DNA from: Sulfurospirillum sp. UBA6810
GTDB lineage: Bacteria; Campylobacterota; Campylobacteria; Campylobacterales; Sulfurospirillaceae
DNA: 23,162 bases
Assembly: GCA_002469305.1 (NCBI GenBank)
Contig: DKEY01000087.1
Coordinates: forward strand, 1 to 23,162
Direction of reading: 5' to 3'
Positions 15,929-21,471 of the stretch are shown here, one piece after another. Position numbers and translations under genes: made by a program. The stretch's first letter is position 1, and every line of letters begins with the position of its first letter. The notes under the pieces are model-generated. The model had not been told where the DNA came from. It did not search any database and saw only the letters and a program-made list of their open reading frames with translations.

Positions 15929-16882
15929 CTACTTATTTTTTAAGATGTGCGTAATGATATGATGAGCATGATTAAGTGCCATTGCGATTGAGCCACCACT
16001 TTTTACTGCTATATCACCACCAAGATATAACCCTTTGACTTTTGTTTCATAATTTTCATCAAATTCTGGTTTATCATTTTCATCAAGAGTAATCCCACAT
16101 TTTTTGATAAAATCAACAGGTGTAGTTCCACCGATTGCATAGATGACTCTGTCATATATAGTATAGTAGCCATCAGTAAATTCAACTTTTACCAAACCAT
16201 CTTCATTTTCTAAAGAGACGATATCTGTACCGAGTCTTAATCTTAATTTTTCTTGTCCATTAAACTCAAGAAGAATTTTTTCATTTATATCATTTAGTCT
16301 TGAAAACTTTGCTTGTCTATAATTGAGTGTGACTGTATTTGTTTTTGAAAGTTCTATCGCATACTCAGCAGCCGAGTTTCCCCCGCCAACTAAAAGAAGT
16401 TTTTCACCTTGAGAACACTTATCAAGATTGAAGTTTACTCTCTCTTTTATCGAAGGAGGTATCTTATAATCTGGTTTATTTGGCTTACCCATAGTTCCTA
16501 TCGCAACTATCACATTTTTAGCTTTATATCCAGCACGAGCAGTTACGATATGAAATTCATCGTCAACTTTTTTTATACTTTCAACTTCAGCATTAAAAGC
16601 TGTATCAATCTCATCATTGTCTAGCAATGAATCAAAATAGTTAAGCGTGCTCTCTTTTGTGCCATCACTGAAATCCACATTTCCAAGTAGTTCAACAACT
16701 TGACCTTTATAGTCTTTATCTACTCTTTTATTGTCTTTATAAAATTTTCTTATTGTTTGAGAGTGGTTTTCACCTTTTTCAATCATCAAGATCGATTCTA
16801 TTCCCAAAACTTTTGCTTCAACTGCTGCACCAATTCCACCAGGGCCACCACCAATAATAACTAAATCATATATCTGTTGCAT
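15929..16882 (-). CDS. FAD/NAD(P)-binding oxidoreductase, thioredoxin-reductase-like without CxxC
   Basis: 317-aa flavoprotein with an FAD-binding Rossmann motif GGGPGG (10-15), a second dinucleotide motif VGGGNSAAEYA around 164-174, and the FAD-closing segment GLYLGGDIA near residue 286. The overall size and arrangement are those of thioredoxin reductase, but the redox CxxC between the domains is absent. It therefore should not reduce thioredoxin directly and is closer to YpdA-type or ferredoxin-NADP reductase-like members. Substrate unknown. It heads the seven-gene operon, with AGGA 7 nt before the ATG. Confidence 0.87.
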   Translation of the reverse strand: MQQIYDLVIIGGGPGGIGAAVEAKVLGIESILMIEKGENHSQTIRKFYKDNKRVDKDYKGQVVELLGNVDFSDGTKESTLNYFDSLLDNDEIDTAFNAEVESIKKVDDEFHIVTARAGYKAKNVIVAIGTMGKPNKPDYKIPPSIKERVNFNLDKCSQGEKLLLVGGGNSAAEYAIELSKTNTVTLNYRQAKFSRLNDINEKILLEFNGQEKLRLRLGTDIVSLENEDGLVKVEFTDGYYTIYDRVIYAIGGTTPVDFIKKCGITLDENDKPEFDENYETKVKGLYLGGDIAVKSGGSIAMALNHAHHIITHILKNK

Positions 16883-16915
16883 TTTATTATCCTGATAAGT
16901 TTGTATTTTATTTGT

Positions 16916-16921
16916 ATTATA
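16916..16921 (-). promoter_or_regulatory. -10 box of the seven-gene operon
   Basis: A perfect TATAAT on the minus strand, about 34 nt before the oxidoreductase ATG at 16882, giving a leader of about 27 nt that carries AGGA. From this promoter the genes to 10034 follow with overlaps or gaps of 4 bp or less, so a single long transcript is likely. Confidence 0.5.
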
Positions 16922-16951
16922 CCTTTTTGGAGTAAATAGTTTTTTAAAAGA

Positions 16952-16978
16952 TATAAGCTATACCAATTTTTACTTATA
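16952..16978 (-). terminator. Weak hairpin at the end of the propeller-solenoid gene
   Basis: On the minus strand TATAAG, overlapping the stop codon, pairs with CTTATA about 15 nt later, followed by TCTTTT. The stem is short and A+T-rich, so it is at best a weak terminator before the downstream operon promoter. Confidence 0.2.
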
Positions 16979-19090
16979 AATTAGAATGTTTTTTATGAAA
17001 TTTGGTTTTTTTATCTCTATTTCTTTTTCTAACTCTTCTAAAGACATAGAAAGTTCTAATTTTTCAAAAATATCAAATGTTAATTTATCAAAACGAAAAA
17101 AATGTGCATAATTTTCAAAAGTTTTTGACCAATCCACATTCTCTTTTGAGCTTATAAGAGCTTTTTGCATTTGAGCTATATATAAGTGTTTCATAACCAT
17201 TGTTATCTCTTTTTTACAAATATCAATTTCAAAATAAGCTCTAACTTTCGCATATACTTCATCTAAATCAAATCTTTCAATACTCTCAAAAAGCCCTTTT
17301 AAAAAACTTCTTTTCATCCCCTCAAGTTTTCTAACAGGCTCGTATGAACTTTGAATTTTAAGTTTATTTTGGATTTTGATTGCCTCAAATAAATTTTTAT
17401 TGTTTACATGGTACTCAATCACCATAAGAGAGTTGACGAACTCCTCTAATTTTTTTGCATGATCAAAATATATACTAAACTGTTCTAAAATTTTTATATT
17501 TTGAAGAGCCAGTATATAGTCATTTTCTCTCAAGTGAGTAAGTACATTCATCTTTACTTTATCAGCTAAACTCAATACTTTTTTATACAAAGGTGTCAAT
17601 TCTAAAAAGTTATTTTCTTTTACCAGTTTAAAATATAGACCAAAATTTTGATTTTTAACTGCCATTTCAGCTCTTGCAAAAGTATTTGCATACTTGAGCA
17701 TTCGCTCAATCATCTCTTTTTTTGCTTCAACTTTTTCAAATGCATATAACTCTTCTCTCGCTTTTTCTTTGTTTAAAATTGGATCTCTTGAAAGAAGTAT
17801 TTGTGCTTTGTGCAAAGCCTTTTTCCAAATATCCTCAAGCTTTACATAAAGAAGTGTTGCCTTTAACGATGGTTTTTTATCGACTATATCATAAGCTTGA
17901 GCAAAATGACTACTCCTCATAAATCTTTGTAAAGCCATCAAATCTGGTTGTAACTCTTCTATCTCTTCCATTTCTAACTTGCACTTTGGATGGAACATAA
18001 AAGTAGATGCCATCTTTTGTGCTTCATCAATCGAACCATTTGTCATAAGTTGTACGATTGTATCTTTTTGTTCAACCCACATATCATAGATACTTCTTGT
18101 TTCACGATGTGACATTAAAAAGATATTTTTACTAAACAAAGCAACTGCTTCATCCATCTTTTTGAGCTTCACAAAGAGTACAAAGTTTTCTTCAAATTCT
18201 CTGTGATTAAAAAACTGTACCTCTCCTGTTTTATAACCAACTATAAAATACTTTGGTGTTCTAATCAAACTTGTTATACCTGATTTGTTTAGTTTGATAC
18301 AAAAGAGCATATCAAGTGACTTTACATGTAAAGCATATATGCTTGACTCTCTCGTTCCGATATAAACAAATTTTTTACTATGCGACACACATATCTCACT
18401 TGGCCAAACAGTGTCAGCTAGCTTGGTTTCTTTGATGATTTTTTTGCTTTTTGCATCTATTTTGATGATGGAACCATCTCTTGTTATGGCTAAAAAAACA
18501 TCTTCGGAGACAAATTGTATCATCTCAACGATGCTACTTAATTTTATCTCTTCATTTAAAACAAGTGTGTTGATATTGAGGATTTGGAGTTTTTTTCCAA
18601 AAGAGGCACTAATAGCATATTTATTTTCTGGACTAATCGCTACTGCACTTACTGAATCAGCAGCATAAGGAAACTCATAAACCAATGAGCCCTCTTTTAC
18701 ATCTAAAAAGCAAGTTCTACCTTTGTCATTTCCGATAATTAAAAAGCTTGCATCTTCACTAAAATGAGCTTTAGTAATTTTTTGATTTTTGTTGTAATTA
18801 AAAGCTACTTGTTTTTCAATCTTATTTTGAGTAGTTAAAATATACTCTTTCCCTGATGTTGAAAGCTTGACGTAAGCAAAATGCTTTTTTAAAGCTATGG
18901 GTCTATTATAATAATCAAATTCACCAATTTCATCATGACTTAGTGGAACAACTTTTTTTATCTTTAAATTAGTGAGGTCTATAAAGTTTAATTCTTTGTT
19001 ATCGGTATATACGATAAGTGTGTTTTCATCACATAAACACATCCTTGAGACAGTTGCATCAAGGATTAACTCTCTTGAACTAGGAAACAT
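16970..19090 (-). CDS. WD40-like beta-propeller plus alpha-solenoid protein
   Basis: The 706-aa protein has two halves. Residues about 10-305 contain repeated four-strand blades of WD40/quinoprotein type, for example FSEDASFLIIGNDKGRTCFLD, ISPENKYAISASFGKKLQILN, VFLAITRDGSIIKID and FVYIGTRESSIYALH. From about 310 to 690 it is helical throughout, with pairs such as DEAVALFSKN, EAQKMASTF and AQAYDIVDKK, like an alpha-solenoid. No signal peptide is seen, so it is probably cytosolic. The start is the ATG at 19090, preceded by AAGGAGG; the ATG at 19111 would only translate that ribosome binding site. It overlaps the REC-PAS gene by 25 bp, so the two are probably co-expressed and may act together. 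Function unknown. Confidence 0.82.
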   Translation of the reverse strand: MFPSSRELILDATVSRMCLCDENTLIVYTDNKELNFIDLTNLKIKKVVPLSHDEIGEFDYYNRPIALKKHFAYVKLSTSGKEYILTTQNKIEKQVAFNYNKNQKITKAHFSEDASFLIIGNDKGRTCFLDVKEGSLVYEFPYAADSVSAVAISPENKYAISASFGKKLQILNINTLVLNEEIKLSSIVEMIQFVSEDVFLAITRDGSIIKIDAKSKKIIKETKLADTVWPSEICVSHSKKFVYIGTRESSIYALHVKSLDMLFCIKLNKSGITSLIRTPKYFIVGYKTGEVQFFNHREFEENFVLFVKLKKMDEAVALFSKNIFLMSHRETRSIYDMWVEQKDTIVQLMTNGSIDEAQKMASTFMFHPKCKLEMEEIEELQPDLMALQRFMRSSHFAQAYDIVDKKPSLKATLLYVKLEDIWKKALHKAQILLSRDPILNKEKAREELYAFEKVEAKKEMIERMLKYANTFARAEMAVKNQNFGLYFKLVKENNFLELTPLYKKVLSLADKVKMNVLTHLRENDYILALQNIKILEQFSIYFDHAKKLEEFVNSLMVIEYHVNNKNLFEAIKIQNKLKIQSSYEPVRKLEGMKRSFLKGLFESIERFDLDEVYAKVRAYFEIDICKKEITMVMKHLYIAQMQKALISSKENVDWSKTFENYAHFFRFDKLTFDIFEKLELSMSLEELEKEIEIKKPNFIKNILIYK

Positions 19091-20355
19091 GTTTCTAAGT
19101 CCTCCTTGCATACCAAAGAACCCATATAGTTGTTTGCATCAAGTTTTTTGATTTTAATAATAAAATCAATTACTCCTCTTACTGTGCTCACTTTTGCTTC
19201 TAAATTTATGGTTTCATTTATTTCGCAGATAGTATCTACAAAATCATTGTCTTTTAAAGATATAAGTCCTTTAAACTCTAAAACATCATTTACATGTAAA
19301 GTTTTGGCAACTAGTTTTGTATAGTGGTTTACATCAATCAAGTCTGTTATAAAGTTTTCAAATAGTTTGTTATAGTGAGTAATTTTTGATTTTTTATCAA
19401 ATATAACTGATGCAAAAGGCAAAATATTGAGTATTTCATCTTTTTTTATATCGTGACTTGATTTTACACTATCTATAAGTTTTGCATTATTGGCTTCTTC
19501 TATTTTTGTCAAATCTTGTTTTATAGCAATAAATTCATAAATATTGTCCTTATCATCAAGTATAGGGATAATCGTTGTATAGTGATAAACTGCTTGAAAT
19601 GTCTTTGTTTGATTTACAAGCATTCCATGCCAAATCTTTTTAGCTAAAATCATCTCCCACATCTCTTTATATAAATGTTCATCAGTACTTGGATGCTTAA
19701 ATATTGAGTGTTTATTGCCTATGATTTCTTCTTTAGTGAAACCAAGTGCTTTGCAAAAGTTATCATTGACATCTTTGATTACACCATCGGGAGTTGTCAC
19801 AGAAACTAAAGCAACTTCATACAAAGCATCTCTATATGACTTTAGAACTGAAGTTTTAAAGTCTATACTCTTTGACTGTTTTGAGACCAATTTTTTTAAT
19901 GCAGCATTTGCAACTTCGAGTTCTTGCTCGTACCTCCGTAATTCCTTGGTTTTATGTATCGACTCTATAACTTTGTGCAAAACACTAAAAACTTGTTCAC
20001 TCTTGATAGGTTTTGTAACAAAATTATCAATGCCCAAATTTATGAGTTTTAGGAGATATTCTGACTCATTATGTGCAGAAAAAACAACGATAGGAAGTTT
20101 TGAACCTTCTCTTTTGAGCTTTTCTATCATCTCAATTCCATTCATAACAGGCATTCTTATATCTGTTATAATCAAATCATAATTATTTTCAGATATTTTT
20201 CTTAGACCTTCTTCTCCATTTTCAGATACATCAACAACATCAAATATATCTGAAAGAAGGATACTAAGCTCCTCTCTAAGAGCTATATCATCTTCAACAT
20301 AAAGCAGTTTTAAACCTTTACTCCAAGTTATGAGTTGTTCTATAAGTGATATCAT
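19066..20355 (-). CDS. Response regulator with REC and PAS domains, no recognised output
   Basis: The 429-aa protein has a receiver domain at about 15-130 with acidic pair D22-D23 (YVEDD), phospho-acceptor D65 (ITDIRMP), S93 (VFSAHNESEY) and K115 (VTKPI). A helical linker of about 35 residues is followed by a PAS domain (about 175-285) with VNDNFCKALGFTKEEIIGNKHSIFKHPS and IWHG, similar to the PAS of the Cache-EAL protein. About 140 more residues include a PAS-like start (ILPFASVIFDKKSKITHYN) and no kinase, cyclase or DNA-binding motif. The ATG at 20355 has GGAG 6 nt upstream and is preferred to the ATG at 20367. Output may be through protein contact, perhaps with the overlapping propeller-solenoid gene product. 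Confidence 0.87.
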   Translation of the reverse strand: MISLIEQLITWSKGLKLLYVEDDIALREELSILLSDIFDVVDVSENGEEGLRKISENNYDLIITDIRMPVMNGIEMIEKLKREGSKLPIVVFSAHNESEYLLKLINLGIDNFVTKPIKSEQVFSVLHKVIESIHKTKELRRYEQELEVANAALKKLVSKQSKSIDFKTSVLKSYRDALYEVALVSVTTPDGVIKDVNDNFCKALGFTKEEIIGNKHSIFKHPSTDEHLYKEMWEMILAKKIWHGMLVNQTKTFQAVYHYTTIIPILDDKDNIYEFIAIKQDLTKIEEANNAKLIDSVKSSHDIKKDEILNILPFASVIFDKKSKITHYNKLFENFITDLIDVNHYTKLVAKTLHVNDVLEFKGLISLKDNDFVDTICEINETINLEAKVSTVRGVIDFIIKIKKLDANNYMGSLVCKEDLETCFLVQES

Positions 20356-20396
20356 ATTGGTCTCCATTTTTTAATACAATATCATATTATTTAATT

Positions 20397-20427
20397 GTTG
20401 CGTTCGTGTTTCATTTTTTGCTATACT
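20397..20427 (+). promoter_or_regulatory. Promoter of the OmpR-type regulator with a candidate autoregulatory direct repeat
   Basis: TGCTATACT at 20419-20427 is an extended -10, giving a leader of about 23 nt before the TTG start. GTTGCGTTCGTGTTTCATT (20397-20415) covers the -35 region. It consists of two 8-nt units, GTTGCGTT and GTTTCATT, 11 bp apart, the arrangement bound by OmpR/PhoB-type dimers. A nearly identical element lies at 21441-21459. Confidence 0.5.
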
Positions 20428-20456
20428 CTCAAAAATTTGTATCTAGGACTGCTCAT

Positions 20457-21155
20457 TTGGAAAGCCCTCTTGCCCTGCTTTTAGTTGAAGATGACATCGA
20501 TTTGAGAAATGAACTTAAAGATTTTATGGAAAATTTTTTTGAAATCATTGATGTAAGTGACAATATCAAAGATGCCTATGAATTTTATAAATCAAATAAA
20601 TATGCTTTAGTTTTAACAGACATTCAACTCCCAACTCAAGATGGGCTAGTTTTAGTAAATCAAATTAGAAAAATCAATCCTGAACAACTTATAATCGTGA
20701 TGTCGGCTTATAAAGAAACGGAGTATTTTCTAAAAAGTATTGAACTGCATATATTTAGATTTTTAGTAAAACCTTTTAGCAGCGAACAACTTATGGAGAG
20801 TATCTTTGAAGTAACAAAGATTATCAAAGACACAAGCAATAAAGAACACGAAAACACTTGGTTACAACTCAGCCCAAACATCACTTATAATCTTCAAACA
20901 AAGTATCTTTACATCGATGGTGAGATGGCTATCTTAACCCAAAAGGAAGAAAAACTTCTCAATATACTTGTTAAAAACATAGATGGTCATGTAAGCGATA
21001 CGCAGCTCAAAAATGAGATTTGGGATGATGAGAATGTTGCTGATTCTACTATACGTGTTTTGATAAAAAGGCTTAGAACAAAGCTTGATTATGAAGATGC
21101 TATCATAAGTTTGAAAGGGAGAGGTTATAAACTTACACTTGACAAAACCTCTTGA
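20457..21155 (+). CDS. OmpR/PhoB-type response regulator transcription factor
   Basis: DNA-binding regulator of 232 aa. The REC domain (about 4-120) has E11-D12-D13, phospho-acceptor D55 (LTDIQLP), S83 (MSAYKETEY) and K105 (LVKPF). The winged-helix domain (about 138-229) shows EEKLLNILVKN, the recognition-helix region DSTIRVLIKRLRTKL and the wing KGRGYKL. The frame is open back to an ATG at 20346, but that would add 37 residues lying over the divergent gene's start. I prefer the TTG at 20457, which has AGGA 8 nt upstream and begins just before the receiver domain. No partner kinase is in the window. The promoter repeat suggests autoregulation. Confidence 0.9.
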   Translation: MESPLALLLVEDDIDLRNELKDFMENFFEIIDVSDNIKDAYEFYKSNKYALVLTDIQLPTQDGLVLVNQIRKINPEQLIIVMSAYKETEYFLKSIELHIFRFLVKPFSSEQLMESIFEVTKIIKDTSNKEHENTWLQLSPNITYNLQTKYLYIDGEMAILTQKEEKLLNILVKNIDGHVSDTQLKNEIWDDENVADSTIRVLIKRLRTKLDYEDAIISLKGRGYKLTLDKTS

Positions 21156-21259
21156 ATCAAAAAAATCAGAAGACGCTATTTGCTACTTTTAAAATCTTAT
21201 TTTTTATCGACAAAAACATTTTTTTGCACTTATCTAGCATAAAAGAATTTTTCACAAGC

Positions 21260-21403
21260 TTATCTTTTAAAAGTTACATGTAAGACTTCAAGAGGTGTAG
21301 GTATGCAACTAGAAAAAGGTATAAAAGGTCTAAAAAATTCTTCACACAAAAATTCAAAGTAATCCATAGCAGAGCTTTTTTCTAGCAAGATTAAATACAA
21401 CAT
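21260..21403 (-). CDS. Putative small protein, 47 aa
   Basis: A short frame beginning MLYLILLEKS inside the 316-bp spacer (21156-21471). AGGAGG at 21410-21415 lies 6 nt before the ATG, among the best ribosome binding sites in the window. The product has a short hydrophobic start, an acidic/aromatic middle (MDYFEFLCEEFF) and two cysteines, and ends in basic FKR. A TGTTATTAT extended -10 sits just upstream (21425-21433). An overlapping 18-codon frame at 21391-21447 starts MKLFFVIIFL and ends inside this gene. It could be a leader peptide, or the true N-terminus if the gene is frameshifted. No homologue is recognised. The rest of the spacer is A+T-rich with no other gene I trust. Confidence 0.4.
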   Translation of the reverse strand: MLYLILLEKSSAMDYFEFLCEEFFRPFIPFSSCIPTPLEVLHVTFKR

Positions 21404-21424
21404 ACCGCACCTCCTGTTAAAAAA

Positions 21425-21433
21425 ATAATAACA
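21425..21433 (-). promoter_or_regulatory. Candidate extended -10 of the small gene
   Basis: On the minus strand TGTTATTAT is a TGn extended -10 with 5 of 6 matches to TATAAT. Transcription would start near 21418, leaving a leader of about 15 nt that is almost only the ribosome binding site. The direct repeat at 21441-21459 lies immediately upstream. Confidence 0.3.
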
Positions 21434-21440
21434 AAGAATA

Positions 21441-21459
21441 GTTTCATTTGTGTTTCATT
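21441..21459 (+). repeat. Direct repeat GTTTCATT-TGT-GTTTCATT, candidate OmpR-type regulator site
   Basis: GTTTCATTTGTGTTTCATT is two exact 8-nt repeats with an 11-bp period. It matches the element at 20397-20415 in 16 of 19 positions. It lies between the REC-GGDEF-EAL gene end and the putative small gene, upstream of the latter and in reverse orientation relative to it. Confidence 0.5.
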
Positions 21460-21471
21460 GTGTAAAAAAAT

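Larger units (their letters stand above)
1905..21283. repeat. Dispersed palindrome TTACATGTAA / TACATGTA (10 sites)
   Basis: Perfect TTACATGTAA begins at 1905, 3918, 4634, 5844, 18322, 19290 and 21274. The 8-nt core TACATGTA alone occurs at 2652, 10233 and 13926. Sites are spread over pdxJ, pdxA, nikQ, nikL, nikK, the HIT, coiled-coil, propeller-solenoid and REC-PAS genes, and the small gene. At 18320-18333 the palindrome extends to CTTTACATGTAAAG. In nine of ten sites it is read in frame as Leu-His-Val. Base composition predicts about one core and far fewer than one decamer in this length. Confidence 0.7.

Noticed and set aside
19091..19111. Upstream ATG for the propeller-solenoid gene (MQGGLRN)
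   Set aside because: These codons are the AAGGAGG ribosome binding site of the next ATG.
20346..20456. N-terminal extension of the OmpR-type regulator
   Set aside because: It would add a hydrophobic stretch not expected of this family, lies across the divergent start and promoter, and has no ribosome binding site. The TTG at 20457 fits better.
21148..21295. 9-bp inverted repeat CCTCTTGAA / TTCAAGAGG 130 bp apart
   Set aside because: Arms are too far apart for a terminator and one lies in coding sequence; a chance match is plausible.
21302..21361. 19-codon plus-strand frame MQLEKGIKGL
   Set aside because: Very short, antisense to the better-supported small gene, with no promoter evident.
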